Shown: positions 28,884 through 40,758, counted from the first letter of the stretch. The stretch is DNA of 64,000 bases from CAVSRC01 sp963750065 (GCA_963750065.1 CAVVPK010000034.1:62001-126000), one strand, 5' to 3'. Notes: generated by a model not told the origin, from the sequence alone. Numbers and translations: made by a program.

Positions 28884-29978
28884 ATGACCGACAAGAAAGA
28901 CCCCGACCGCCAGTCGACGGCGACCGGCCACCTGCCCGTTTCGCGCCGCAGCCTGCTTCTCGGCTCGGGCGCGGCGGCGTTCTCGCTGGCGGCACTCAAC
29001 GGCATCGGCATCAGGCCGGCGCATGCGGCCACGGCGGCCACGCTGCCCAGCCATCCGAAATGGAATTTCGTCTTCGTCAATCACGTCACCACCAATCCGT
29101 TCTTCGTGCCGACGCAATACGGCATCGCCGATGCCTGCGACCTGTTCAACTGCACCTGGCAGTGGACCGGGTCGCAGACCTCGGTCGCCTCGGAGATGGT
29201 CAATTCGTTCAACACCGCCGTCGCCGCCAAGGCCGATGCGATCGCCATTTCGCTGGTCGACCTGCATGCCTTCACCGATCCGGTGAAACGGGCCATGGAC
29301 GCCGGTATTCCGGTCTTTTCCTACAATGCCGACGCGCCGAAGGTCGATCGGCTGGCCTATATCGGTCAGGACCTGTTCGCCGCCGGCGAGCAGCTCGGCC
29401 AGCGCATCGCGGGCCTGGTCGACTCGGGCACCGTCGCCGGTTTCATCGCCACGCCCGGCCAGTTGAACATCCAGCCGCGGCTCGACGGCGCCAAGGCGGC
29501 GATCAAGGCGTCCGGCAAGAACATCACCCTGGAAGAGATCGCCACCGGCCCGACGGTCAACGAGGAGGTGTCGCGCGTCGACTCCTATTACGTCGGCCAC
29601 AAGGACCTCAAGGGCATGTTCGCGGTTGATGCCGGCAGCACCCAGGCCGTGGGCGCGACCATGAAGAAGTACGGGCTCGCCGCCCAGGGCGTGCATGCCG
29701 GCGGTTTCGACCTGCTGCCTGCCACCCTCGACTACATCCACAGCGGCGATCTCGACTTCACCATCGACCAGCAGCCCTACCTGCAGGGTTTCTACACGGT
29801 GATGGAGATGGCCATGTTCATGTACTCCGGCGGCCTCACCGGCCCGTCCGCGATCAACACCGGCCTGAAGTTCGTCACCAAGGGCAGCGTTGACCCGTAT
29901 CTCACCACGAAGAGCCGCTACGAAGGCAGCTCCTCGGAAGAGATGGTGATCCCGCGCAGCGGTCCGGTTGCAGCATGA
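28884..29978 (+). CDS. Sugar-type ABC importer, substrate-binding protein with Tat-like signal
   Basis: This 364-residue periplasmic binding protein is of the ribose/galactose (Peripla_BP_4) type: WNFVFVNHVTTNPFFVPTQ, ADAIAISLVD, GIPVFSYNAD, and the hinge ends GMFAVDAGSTQAVG. The export signal reads SRRSLLLGSGAAAF and ends in AHAA, so it looks like a twin-arginine signal, unusual for this family. The ATG at 28884 follows GGAAGGAG. It is the first gene of an importer operon (binding protein, permease, ATPase). The substrate is not determined. Confidence 0.87.
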   Translation: MTDKKDPDRQSTATGHLPVSRRSLLLGSGAAAFSLAALNGIGIRPAHAATAATLPSHPKWNFVFVNHVTTNPFFVPTQYGIADACDLFNCTWQWTGSQTSVASEMVNSFNTAVAAKADAIAISLVDLHAFTDPVKRAMDAGIPVFSYNADAPKVDRLAYIGQDLFAAGEQLGQRIAGLVDSGTVAGFIATPGQLNIQPRLDGAKAAIKASGKNITLEEIATGPTVNEEVSRVDSYYVGHKDLKGMFAVDAGSTQAVGATMKKYGLAAQGVHAGGFDLLPATLDYIHSGDLDFTIDQQPYLQGFYTVMEMAMFMYSGGLTGPSAINTGLKFVTKGSVDPYLTTKSRYEGSSSEEMVIPRSGPVAA

Positions 29979-29990
29979 GGAGCTGTTGCC

Positions 29991-31024
29991 ATGCGGGCTG
30001 ATCCAGCCACGTATGGCGACACGGCCGGCTCGCGCGTCACGCGCGAGCCGGCGCCGCGTCGCCGGCTCGTCTACAATGTCGGACATTTCCTGCTGCGCTG
30101 GCGCGAAGTGAGCATCGTCGCCGCCGCGCTTCTGCTGATCGTCTATTTCCAGTCGACCAGCAGCGCGTTCCTGTCCACCGACAACATTCGCAACCTGGTC
30201 GACTTCACGGCGACCACGGCAATCATCGCCGCCGGCGAGGTCCTTGTCCTGGTCGTCGGAGAGCTCGACCTGTCGGTCGGCATGGTCTACGCCTTCGCGC
30301 CCTTCGTCATGTTCTACACCGCGGCCGCAGGCGTGCCGATGTGGCTGGCGGTGCTCGTGGCGCTTGTCGCCTCGGCAGGCATTGGCGCGGTCAACGCCGC
30401 CATCACCATCCTGCTCGACGTGCCCGCCTTCGTCACCACGCTCGGCACCCTGTTCGTGGTCAACGGGCTGACGCTGACCATTTCCGGCGGCTTCCCGGTG
30501 CAGCCGCAGGCCGGCGCGGTGTTCACGGCGCTCATCGGCGGCAGCGTCTGGGCGCGCCTCGTCTGGACCTTGCTCATCGCTGTTGTCCTGCAATTCGTGC
30601 TGCTGCGCACGCGCTTCGGCCTGCACACCATCGCCACTGGCGGCAACCTCATCGGCGCCGCGGAGGTCGGTATCAAGGTCAGGTGGATCAAGGCCGCGAA
30701 TTTCATCGTCTGCGCCATGCTGGGCGGTTTCGCCGGCATCATCGACGCTTTCCGTATCGGCTCGATCGATCCGCTGGCTGGCGGCTCGCAGATCATGTTC
30801 GCGGCCATCGCCGCGGCGGTCATCGGCGGCACGCTCCTGACCGGCGGTCTCGGCACCGTCATCGGCGCCCTGGTTGGCGCCCTGGTGCTCGGCATCCTCA
30901 AGGACGGTTTCTCGCTGATCGGCATCAGTGCCTACACCTTCGACATGATCCTGGGCGCGGCGATTCTGGTCACCATGGCAGTCAATGTGCGCTTGATGCG
31001 CATGCGCGATCAGGGACGCGGCTG

Positions 31025-31025
<1 letters not shown>
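29991..31025 (+). CDS. Sugar-type ABC importer, permease
   Basis: This is a 344-residue inner-membrane permease of the RbsC/BPD_transp_2 type with about 9-10 helices. GEVLVLVVGELDLSVGMVYAF and AIAAAVIGGTLLTGGLGTVIGALVGAL are the usual conserved segments. GAGGAG precedes the ATG. It starts 12 bases after the binding protein and overlaps the ATPase gene (TGATG), so the three form one operon. Confidence 0.9.
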
Positions 31026-31807
<782 letters not shown>

Positions 31808-31916
31808 GGCGGCGGTCATGTCAAGCATCGGGCGGCACTTCATCGGCGATCCCGGCTCGCTGCACCCTGTCAAACGGTCGACGTCTGCCCGGGACATCAT
31901 TTCAAAAGCTCTTGCT

Positions 31917-31946
31917 GCCTGTCGGGAAGGCGACGGTCCGACAGGC
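31917..31946. terminator. Hairpin between the two importer operons
   Basis: GCCTGTCGG and CCGACAGGC form a perfect 9-pair stem with a 12-base loop, 109 bases after the ATPase stop and 111 bases before the next ATG. There is no T run. It may end the first operon or act in the leader of the second. Confidence 0.4.
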
Positions 31947-32057
31947 GGCTTGACCCCCGGAGTTTGGCGAGGAACGGACGGTTTGGTGCGTCATGCACCG
32001 CTCCGGCGATGTTCCTCGACAGCACTCCAAATTCACAGCAGTAGGAAAGGAACTCCC

Positions 32058-33242
32058 ATGACTGGAATGGCATTACGGCCCGTGAGCAAGGGGCTTGGCG
32101 TCGTCGCATCCTTTGCAATGGTGCTCAGCATGTCGGCAAGCGCGTTCGCAGCGACGCCGAACCTGTCCGCCAACTCGTTCTCGGCCGATTTCTCTGCGAT
32201 GGCCCAGCTCAAGTCGCTGGTGGCGCAGGGCAAAGGCAAGATCGGCGTGCTGTTGCCGGAGACGACCACGTCGGCGCGCTACACCTCCTTCGACGCGCCC
32301 TATCTCAAGAAGGCGTTCGAGGCGGCCGGCCTGAAGCCCGATCAGTACATCATCACCAACGCACAAGGCAGCGAGTCGACCGAACTGACCCAGGCGCAGT
32401 CGGACATCTCGCAGGGCGCCACGGTCCTCCTGATGGACCCGATCTCGTCCGGCGTCGGCGCGTCGATCGAGACCTATGCCAAGCAGCACGGCGTCCCGGT
32501 CGTCGACTATGACCGCCTCACGCTCGGCGGCAGCCGCGGCTACTACGTCAGCTTCAACAATGTCGCGGTCGGCAAGCTGATCGGACAGGGCATGGAAGCC
32601 TGCCTGACGGACTGGAACGTCAGCAAGCCCAATATCCTGGTGATGGCGGGCGCGCCCACCGACAACAACGCCACCCTGTTCAAGCAGGGCTACATGAGCG
32701 TTCTCGAACCGGCGTTCAAATCGGGCAAGTACGTCAATGTCGGCGAGCCGGCCGGCACCTGGGATCCCGCGACGGCCCGCACGACCTTCGAGGAACAGTA
32801 CACCGCGCACCCGAACATCAACGCGGTGGTAACCCCCAATGACGACAACGCCAACGCCGTCATCTCCTATCTGAAGACGCTGAAGGTCCCGCCCAAGAAG
32901 TTCCCGACCACGGGCCAGGACGCCACGCTGACCGGCATGCGCAACGTTCTGTCCGGCTATCAGTGCGGCTCGGTCTACAAGCCGATCTATCTCGAGGCCC
33001 AGGCCGCTGCGGCGCTCGGCATCTACCTGCGTGCCAACGTCACGCCGCCGAAGGACCTGATCAACGGCCAGACGATGGATTCGCAGCAGAAGAAGGAGGT
33101 GCCTTCGGTCCTCCTGACGCCGCTGTGGGTCACGCCGAAGAACATGGCCGCCACGGTGGTCAAGGACAACTTCGTCAACGCCAAGGACCTGTGCGCCGGC
33201 GATCTGGCGAGCGCCTGCACGGCAGCGGGCATTTCCTCGTAA
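32058..33242 (+). CDS. XylF-like sugar-binding protein
   Basis: This 394-residue periplasmic protein has a Sec signal ending in ASAFAA (about residue 31). The mature fold is of the xylose-binding XylF type: KIGVLLPETTTSARYTSFD, DPISSGVGASIETYAKQHGV, YYVSFNNVAVGKLIGQG and TGQDATLTGMRNVLSGYQ. GGAAAGGAA precedes the ATG. Xylose is the best guess, but no xylose catabolic gene lies nearby. The fused ATPase-permease gene follows by 12 bases. Confidence 0.86.
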   Translation: MTGMALRPVSKGLGVVASFAMVLSMSASAFAATPNLSANSFSADFSAMAQLKSLVAQGKGKIGVLLPETTTSARYTSFDAPYLKKAFEAAGLKPDQYIITNAQGSESTELTQAQSDISQGATVLLMDPISSGVGASIETYAKQHGVPVVDYDRLTLGGSRGYYVSFNNVAVGKLIGQGMEACLTDWNVSKPNILVMAGAPTDNNATLFKQGYMSVLEPAFKSGKYVNVGEPAGTWDPATARTTFEEQYTAHPNINAVVTPNDDNANAVISYLKTLKVPPKKFPTTGQDATLTGMRNVLSGYQCGSVYKPIYLEAQAAAALGIYLRANVTPPKDLINGQTMDSQQKKEVPSVLLTPLWVTPKNMAATVVKDNFVNAKDLCAGDLASACTAAGISS

Positions 33243-33254
33243 CCACGGCAAGAG

Positions 33255-35375
33255 ATGGCGACACCGGCGATGGCTGAGTCAAAACCTGAGACCCTCACAC
33301 CTCTGCTCCGGGTGAGGGGCGTAGAAAAACACTTCGGAGCGGTGCAAGCCCTCGCCGGTGTCGATCTCGACGTGCCGGCCGGTCGGGTGACCGCGCTGGT
33401 CGGCGACAACGGAGCCGGCAAGTCGGTCCTGGTCAAAAGCATCGCCGGCATCCACGAACCGGATGCCGGCGAGATCATCTGGGAAGGCAATCCCGTCCGC
33501 ATCCACAGCCCGCACGATGCGGCGGCGCTCGGTATCGAGGTCGTCTACCAGGACCTGGCGCTGTGCGACAATCTGGATGTCGTGCAGAACATGTTCCTCG
33601 GGCGCGAGCGGCTGAAGAACCGGCTGCTCGACGAAGACGACATGGAGCGGGCCGCGGTCAAGACGCTGTCGGGCCTGCAGGTGACCACGCTCAGGTCGCC
33701 GCGCCAGGCGGTGGCGTCGCTCTCCGGCGGCCAACGCCAGTCGATCGCGGTGGCCAAGGCGGTGATGTGGAATTCCAAGCTCGTCATCCTCGACGAGCCG
33801 ACTGCGGCGCTCGGCGTCGCGCAGACCGGACAGGTCCTCAAGCTGGTCCGGCGGCTGGCCGATCAGGGCCTGGCCGTCATCATGATTTCCCACAATCTCA
33901 ATGACGTCTTCGCGGTCGCCGACCGTATCGCGGTCCTCCGTCTCGGCGAGATGGTGGGCGAGGGCCCGGCCTCGGAATTCGATTCCCAGCGTGTCGTCGA
34001 ACTGATGACGACGGGACGCTCGGATCGCCGGCCGGGGGCGGACACCGCCGAGGCCGATACGGGGTATGCCGACCCTGCCGCCGGTGAATCGGAGGGCGAT
34101 CCGGACGCTGCGCCGGCCTCTGCCAAGGCGACCGCAGATGGAAACGGCGCCGCCTCTTCATTCTCCGGCGGCACCCAGAGCTTCGGCCTCTATCTCCACA
34201 CCCTGTGGTCGCGGGTTCTCGCCGGACAGAGCGGCGTCCTGCCGGTGGTCCTCGGCGTGATCCTGATCGCCATCGTCTTCCAGAGCCAGAACAGCAAGTT
34301 CCTGTCGGCCGGCAACGTGGTCAATCTGCTCGTCCAGGGCGCGGTGTTCATGCTCATCGGCATGGGCGAGGTGTTTGTCCTGCTGCTCGGCGAGATCGAC
34401 CTGTCACTCGGCTATGTCGCCGGCATCGGCGGAACGGTCGCCACCATGCTGGTACAGTTCAACGTCGCCTGGCCATGGTGGGCGGCGGTGCTGGCCGCGC
34501 TCGCCGTCACCGGCGCGCTCGGCTTCCTGCAGGGCACGCTGATCACCCGGCTCAGGCTTCCCTCCTTCGTGGTGACGCTGGCCGGCCTCCTCGGCTTCCA
34601 GGGCGTCATGATCCAGCTGCTCGGCACCGGCGGCACGATCCCCATTCCGGACCAGACCATCAACAACTTCGCCAACGGGACACTCAGCCGTTCGAGCGGG
34701 TGGATCCTGACCATCGTGGTCCTGCTCGTCTTCGCGGTCATCACGGTGATGCGCGACCAGCGGCGGCGGGCGAGCGGTCTGGTGGCGCCACCGGCTGCCT
34801 TGACGGCGTTGAAGATTCTTGCCGCGGTGGCCGCGGGCGTGGCGCTGCTGCTGGTCACCAACATCGATCGCGGCGTGCCGGCGTACCCGCTGAACGGGAT
34901 GCCGTGGGTGATCCCCATCGTGTTCGCCGTGCTGGTGACTTGGTCGTTCGTTCTCGGGCGCACCCGGTTCGGGCGCTACGTCTACGCCATCGGCGGGAGC
35001 GCCGAGGGCGCGCGGCGCGCCGGCATCAATCTCGCCGGCATCCGCACGCTGGCCTTCACGCTGGCCGGAATGACCGCCGGCATTGGCGGCATCATCTACG
35101 CCTCCCGCCTGCAGTCGATGTCGACCAGCTTCGATGGCGGCACCATCGTGCTCTACGTGGTCGCCACGGCGGTGATCGGCGGCACCAGCCTGTTCGGCGG
35201 CCGCGGACGCCCGCTGCACGCGGTGCTCGGCGGCGTCATCATCGCCGCGATCGTCAACGGCATGGCGCTCCTCGGGCTGCCCGCCGCGGTCCAGTTGATG
35301 GCGACCGCGCTGGTCCTGCTGGCCTCGATCACGGTCGATGTGGTCGTGCGGAGAAGGGGAGAGACGGCGCGCTGA
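33255..35375 (+). CDS. Fused ATPase-permease of a xylose-type ABC importer
   Basis: This 706-residue protein joins two parts usually made separately. Residues 1 to about 255 are an ABC ATPase (Walker A GDNGAGKS, signature LSGGQRQ, Walker B LVILDEPTAALG). A low-complexity Ala/Asp/Gly linker covers about 255-305. Residues about 315-706 are an XylH-type permease with some ten helices (GEVFVLLLGEIDLSLGYVAG; VVATAVIGGTSLFGGRGRPL). No stop or frame change separates them, so the fusion is real in this sequence. It would place two ATPase and two permease units in a simple homodimer. Confidence 0.88.
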   Translation: MATPAMAESKPETLTPLLRVRGVEKHFGAVQALAGVDLDVPAGRVTALVGDNGAGKSVLVKSIAGIHEPDAGEIIWEGNPVRIHSPHDAAALGIEVVYQDLALCDNLDVVQNMFLGRERLKNRLLDEDDMERAAVKTLSGLQVTTLRSPRQAVASLSGGQRQSIAVAKAVMWNSKLVILDEPTAALGVAQTGQVLKLVRRLADQGLAVIMISHNLNDVFAVADRIAVLRLGEMVGEGPASEFDSQRVVELMTTGRSDRRPGADTAEADTGYADPAAGESEGDPDAAPASAKATADGNGAASSFSGGTQSFGLYLHTLWSRVLAGQSGVLPVVLGVILIAIVFQSQNSKFLSAGNVVNLLVQGAVFMLIGMGEVFVLLLGEIDLSLGYVAGIGGTVATMLVQFNVAWPWWAAVLAALAVTGALGFLQGTLITRLRLPSFVVTLAGLLGFQGVMIQLLGTGGTIPIPDQTINNFANGTLSRSSGWILTIVVLLVFAVITVMRDQRRRASGLVAPPAALTALKILAAVAAGVALLLVTNIDRGVPAYPLNGMPWVIPIVFAVLVTWSFVLGRTRFGRYVYAIGGSAEGARRAGINLAGIRTLAFTLAGMTAGIGGIIYASRLQSMSTSFDGGTIVLYVVATAVIGGTSLFGGRGRPLHAVLGGVIIAAIVNGMALLGLPAAVQLMATALVLLASITVDVVVRRRGETAR

Positions 35376-35390
35376 GAAGAAGTGTTGTTT

Positions 35391-35575
35391 CCCTCCCCCC
35401 TTGTGGGGGAGGGCTTGCGGCCTTTGCCTCGCAGGGAGCGAAGCGACCGAGAGGCTTAGGCCGGAAGGGAGAGGGGTCGTGGTGCGATCTACCCCTCACC
35501 CTGTTCCTCTAGGCTCACTTCGTTCGCCAAGAGGAACAGCCCTCTCCCACAAGGGGAGAGGGGAAACCCACCCCA
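35391..35575. repeat. Intergenic palindromic repeat block
   Basis: The block starts with the stem CCCTCCCCC / GGGGGAGGG, continues through GAGCGAAGCGACCGAG-type words and TTCCTCT...AGAGGAA, and ends with CCTCTCCC-ACA-AGGGGAGAGG. It separates the convergent importer and helicase genes and could end both transcripts. Related blocks lie at about 25985, 39280, 43538 and 44755. Confidence 0.65.
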
Positions 35576-35598
35576 TGCCGGGCCGAGGAAAAAGCCCG

Positions 35599-38066
35599 TC
35601 AGTGCCTCTCCACAAACGAGTCGAGCACGCGCTTTTGGCCGGCCTTGTCGAAGTCGATGGTGAGCTTGTTGCCGTCGATCGACCCGATGCGGCCATAGCC
35701 GAACTTCTGGTGGAAGACGCGCTCGCCGACCGAATACGCGCTGGTGCCACCGATGACGCTCTTGGCGACCAGCTCGCCCTCGATCAGTCGCGGCCCAGAG
35801 GCGAGCGGGCTGTCGAAGCCGCGCTTGCCCCCGCTGCCCGCCTTCTCGCGGTTCTTCTGCGCCCGCTGCCAGCCGGGCGTGGCATAGGTGTTGGCGAAGG
35901 GATCGCGCGTGTCGAAGCGGCTGCCGCCATAGGCATTGCCGCCATAGCCGCCGTAATCGGCGCTCTCCTCGCGCACCTCGACATGGGCCTCGGGCAGTTC
36001 GTCGAGGAAGCGCGAGGGGATGGAGGACTGCCACAGGCCGTGCATGCGCCGGTTGGCGGCAAAGTGGATGGGGGCCGCTTGCGCGCCCGCGTGATGCCGA
36101 CATAGGCGAGCCGCCGCTCCTCCTCGAGCCCCGCGCGGCCCTGTTCGTCGAGCGTGCGCTGGGAGGGAAACAGGCCTTCCTCCCAGCCGGGAAGGAAGAC
36201 GACGTCGAACTCCAGCCCCTTGGCCGAATGCAGGGTCATGATCGAGACGGCGTCGTTGCCGGCCTCGCTGTCGGTGTCCATGACCAGGCTGATGTGCTCG
36301 AGGAAGCCGGTCAGCGTGTCGAACTCCTCCATGGAGCGCACCAGCTCCTTGAGGTTCTCCAGCCGCCCGGGCGCATCGGCCGAGCGGTCGGCCTGCCACA
36401 TCTCGGTATAGCCCAACTCCTCGAGGATGATCTCCGCCAGTTCGGTATGCGACAGCGTCTCCATCTGGCCGCGCCAGCGCGCGAACGCGGAAAGAAGGTT
36501 GCGCAGCGACGTCCGTGTGCGCGCCGCGATCTCGTCGGTCTCGACAATCTCGGCGGCGGCGGCGGTCAAGGGAATGCCCCCGGCGCGCGCCCGGTCGTGG
36601 AGGAGCTTCACCGTCGTCTCGCCAATGCCGCGGCGCGGCGTGTTGACGATGCGCTCGAAGGCGAGGTCGTCGGCGCCCTGCGCCACGACGCGGAAATAGG
36701 CGAGCGCATCGCGGATCTCCTGGCGCTCGTAGAAGCGCGGGCCGCCGATGACGCGATAGTTGAGGCCAAGCGTGACGAAGCGGTCCTCGAAGGCGCGCAT
36801 CTGGAACGAGGCGCGCACCAGGATCGCCATCTCGTTCAGCGCCACGCTTTGGCGCTGGAGCTGCTCGATCTCCTCGCCGACGGCGCGCGCTTCCTGCTCC
36901 GAGTCCCACGACGAGGCGACCGAGACGCGCACCGCATCCGGGTCCTGATCGTCGGTGAACAGCGTCTTGCCCAGCCGCCCCTCGTTGTGGCTGATGAGGT
37001 GCGAGGCGGCGCCCAGGATATGCGCGGTCGAGCGGTAGTTGCGCTCCAGGCGGATCACGGTGGCGCCCGGAAAATCCTTCTCGAAGCGCAGGATGTTGTC
37101 GACCTCCGCCCCGCGCCAGCCATAGATCGACTGGTCGTCGTCGCCGACGCAGCAGATGTTGGCCTGCGCCTTGCCGTCGAGCGGGGGCTTGGCCTGCGCC
37201 AGCAGACGCAGCCACAGATACTGCGCCACGTTGGTGTCCTGGTACTCGTCGACCAGCATGTAGCGGAAGCGGTTGTGGTAGTCGGCGAGCACATCGGCGT
37301 TCGACCGCAGGATCGCCAGCGGCTCCAGCACCAGGTCGCCGAAGTCGGCGGCGTTCAGCACCTTCAGCCGCGCCTGGTAGGCGGCATAGAGCTTCTTGCC
37401 CCGCCCGTCGGCAAAGGCGCGCCCGTCGACCTCGGGCACGTCGTTCGGCGTCAGGCCGCGGTTCTTCCAGTGGTCGATATGGCCGGCAAGCTGGCGCGCC
37501 GGCCAGCGCTTCTCGTCGATGCCTTCGGCCTGGATGATCTGCTTCATCAGGCGGATCTGGTCGTCGGTGTCGAGGATGGTGAAGTCGCCCTTCAGCCCCG
37601 CCATCTCGGCGTGGCGGCGCAGCATGCGGGCGCCGATCGAGTGGAAGGTGCCCAGCCACTGCATGCCCTCGACCACGCCGCCGATCAGGTCGCCGACGCG
37701 GTTCTTCATCTCGCGCGCCGCCTTGTTGGTGAAGGTGACGGCGAGGATCTGCCAGGGCTTGGCGCGGCCGGTCGCGAGCAGATGAGCGATGCGGGTGGTG
37801 AGCACGCGGGTCTTGCCGGTGCCGGCGCCGGCGAGCACCAGGACCGGCCCCTCGGTCGCCTCCACCGCTGCGCGCTGTTCCGGGTTCAGCTTTTCCAGCC
37901 AGGGCGTCGACCGGCTGCCCGCCGCGCGCGCGGCAATGCCTCCCGGCCGCGCCGCAGGTGCCGCCATCCCGCCCGCTTCCGCCGGGAGCGGCGAAGCAGG
38001 GTGGGTGGGGTCGCCGTCATCTGGATCGGGCGGCCCGGCATCGTTGCGCTTGGCGGGATCGGTCAT
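35599..38066 (-). CDS. UvrD/PcrA-type DNA helicase (one frameshift)
   Basis: This is a superfamily 1A 3'-5' helicase acting in repair and replication restart. The P-loop is AGAGTGKT (about residue 66), followed by VTFTNKAA, VDEYQDTN, GDDDQSIYGWRGA, RLERNYRS, LMTLHSAKGLEFD-like (IMTLHSAKGLEFD) and VGITRARK. A missing base in the G run at 36070-36074 breaks the frame just after the last motif. Adding it gives 822 residues ending in a basic region (HQKFGYGRIGSIDGNKLTIDF) typical of PcrA. I chose the ATG at 38066. The start region is duplicated upstream (see 39232-39490). Confidence 0.93.
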
Positions 38067-38173
38067 TGCCCCGGCGACTACCACGAATCTGAGCGGAGAA
38101 CACTATAGCAACAGATGGGGCGCCGGGATGGCGAAGGGGAGGGGCGAGAAGCGCCGCCTCATTCTCCTTCGTC

Positions 38174-38193
38174 ATTCCGGCGAAGGCCGGAAT
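38174..38193. repeat. ATTCCGGC-GAAG-GCCGGAAT hairpin repeat
   Basis: This perfect 8-pair hairpin is part of GTCATTCCGGCGAAGGCCGG followed by AATCCAG, a dispersed repeat found between genes in many Proteobacteria. It lies between the end of the L,D-transpeptidase-like gene and the helicase promoter. Confidence 0.7.
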
Positions 38194-38216
38194 CCAGAAG
38201 GCATTGCGCCCCGCCC

Positions 38217-39231
38217 TCACGACCCCTTGCAGATCGGCGTCGGCTTTGGCGGCGGCGGCGGATGGTCCTTCCTGTATTGCGCGATGAGCGGACCCAGCGT
38301 CTTGTCCGGCCAGAATTTCGGCGCGCCGATCGTCTTCAGGCAGGCGGCGTCCCAATAGAGCCCCAGCGACGACAGCGACCGCCCGTCCGCCACGGCGCGC
38401 GCGACGGCATTGATGTCGGCGGCGTCCGGATAGATGTAGAGCGTCGTCGGATCGTCCCTGGTCATCGCCATGATCGCGTCGGCGTTCGCCTGCGACCAGC
38501 TGGTGCAGCCGTTGCTGCGCCCGCCGACATAGCTCACCAGCGTCCCGCGCGGCACGTAGCCGTCCTTGTTGGCGTAGGGGCTCTGTGGATCCTTCAGCAT
38601 GCAGACTTGGTGCAGCACGACCGCCGCATGGCCGCCGATTTCGCGCTTGCGGGCGTTGGCCGTGTCGCCCTCGCCGTCGAACTGCAGGAACGGGCGCACC
38701 AGCAGGGCGTTGCTGTGCGCCCCGGTGCGGTAATAGCCCTTGAACGAGGTCTTGATCTCGGCCGTCACATAGGCCCCGCCGGTGGTCAGGCTCGAAATCT
38801 TGCGCGTTGCCGAAGTTCTTGGCGCAGGTGCGGTCGTTGCGGAAGTTCGGCAGGCCGCGCCAGTTGCGGCCGGCGCCGTGGCCGGACGCGATCGCGCGAA
38901 ACGACTGGCTGGCCTCGCAGACGATGTAGAAGCGCAGCCCCGGGCTGCCGTCGCCGGCCGTGTTGGGGCGGGTCGCATCCATGGCGAAGTAGCAGGGGTT
39001 CTTGACCGCGCCGGCGGCGACCTTCTCACGATAGAGCGCCCGCGCCCGTTCCAGCACCACGGGCGCGATCTCGCCGTTGCCGTCGCCGATATGGGCGGCG
39101 AGCCAGGGCGGAATAGCCGGCGCCTGCTCCGCCGCCAGAAGACGCGGCGCCGCCGAAAAGGCGATTGCCGCAAGGACAACGGCCAGGATGGTGGCGACCC
39201 GCGCAAGCGCAGGGCGCGGCGCCCACGACAC
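38217..39231 (-). CDS. Murein L,D-transpeptidase-like exported protein (one frameshift)
   Basis: This protein resembles the YkuD_2-type L,D-transpeptidase catalytic family, which remodels peptidoglycan. A signal peptide covers about residues 1-33 (ILAVVLAAIAFSAA). The family elements are IASGHGAG, SSLTTGGAYVTAE, YRTGAHSNALLVR, GGHAAVVLHQV and the probable catalytic cysteine in GGRSNGCTSWS. One extra base near 38790-38800 breaks the frame; without it the protein has 337 residues. The GTG start at 39231 is uncertain. Its upstream region seems copied from the helicase gene. Confidence 0.8.
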
Positions 39232-39490
39232 CGCCCGCGCGGCAATGCCACCCGTCCGCGCCGCAGGCGCGGATATCCCTCCCCCTTGCGGGGACGGGGG
39301 ACCGGTCGCAGGCCGGTGGGTGGGGCGCTTTCCCCGACATGATTGGCGAGGGGACCATGCGGAGCATGGTGGGTGGGGCCGCCCGCGTCGGCCGCCCCGC
39401 CGTCGATGCGCTTAACAGGGTCGGTCATGGCGGCGGCGGCTCCAGCGAATCTCACCCTGAGAGCACCATAGCAACAGATGCGGCGGCGAT
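39232..39490 (-). repeat. Duplicated promoter and start of the helicase gene, with an inserted repeat
   Basis: This region holds no gene of its own but matches 37920-38125. Both copies contain CGAATCT...AGCAACAGATG upstream of a start reading ATGACCGA, then codons for MTDP-KR, then CCCCACCCACC, and later CCTGCGGCGCGG...GGCATTGCCGCGCG. In the second copy a hairpin repeat block (about 39280-39390) is inserted and shifts the frame, so the old start no longer reads into the downstream gene. The match was found by eye. Confidence 0.7.
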
Positions 39491-40758
39491 GGGGCCGGGG
39501 GGGGGAGGGCCAGCTTCGCGCGCATTATAGGCCGGCGTTCGCGTGCGTGCCTTACCCCGATCACTTGACGGCCGAATTCTGTAATGAGGGATGCACTATT
39601 CATTGCCCGCAACTCGCGCGCGCGGTATCCAATATCTGCTATGTTCCGAAAACTTCGGTGAGCGACCGCGTTGAATATCTTGCAGGAGCTGAAATGACTC
39701 AAGAATTGACGCGTCATGCTCTCCGCGTAACGGCGGCTCTCAGTGAGTTAAGAACAGCGCACGGAGACGTGCTGGACGCGCTGATTCCGTTCTTTGAGCC
39801 AATTCTGACTTTGATGAGCGGAAAGATCTTTGATCCGGGTTTATTAGCTGCGGGCGTGCAGCGACTTTATCGCTGGCGGTTTACGCGCGACGTGGCAGAG
39901 CAATTCATCCCGCGGCTGGAGCGCAAAGGATACCTGCGACGGCAGGGTTTGGGGAAGGAGGCTCTCTATGTAGTGGTCTTCGCGGGCGAACATCCACCAC
40001 CCGGAGCCAACGAGTTCTTTTTGGGCATCCTATCCCGGATCGTTGATGAATATGAAAGATTTCAACTTAATGTTTCTGAACTACGCAATTATACGCGATC
40101 ACGTGAAGAACTCGAAGATATTCTGATTAGGTTCCTAGTTTCTATCGACGCCTTTGGGGAGGGAACACTGGAGGGTATCGCGACTGGGGCGGATGATCCA
40201 ATAAATGACCATTTGCTTGCCAGTCTGTCCGAGGGCGGGCGCCCTTTGTCGACTGAAGATCACTATATTGCAGCCCGCTTTGTTGCTGATCTATGCCAGA
40301 GAGATCCGGGTCAGATAGCTGACTTGACGAAGATCGCAGCAGTAGGACTTCTGACCGAAGTGGTCGAGGATTTCATTCGGCCCACCGATACTGCAACGGA
40401 CGTAGAGCTCACGATAGTACTCGATGCGCCCGTAGCCCTCGACTATCTCGGCCTATCCGGCGCAGCTTTTCAATCTGACGTTAGGAGCGTCTTTGACCCC
40501 TTGCGGCGAATTGGGTGTAAATTTGTGGTGTTTCCGATTACGGGCGAAGAAATGCAGCGTAACATCCAAAGCATGCTTGCGCTATCCCCGGCCGATCGTC
40601 ACGGTTACACTCATCAGGCAATGGTTCGGGGCGAAGTGATGGGGGATTACGTTCAAGCAGTTGCGGATAATCCGGAGCGGGCGCTTGAAGCTGCTGGTAT
40701 TGGCGTTCGGAGCATGAACCTAGGTCGTAGACCCATAAATGGGATTCTCGAATCGGTA

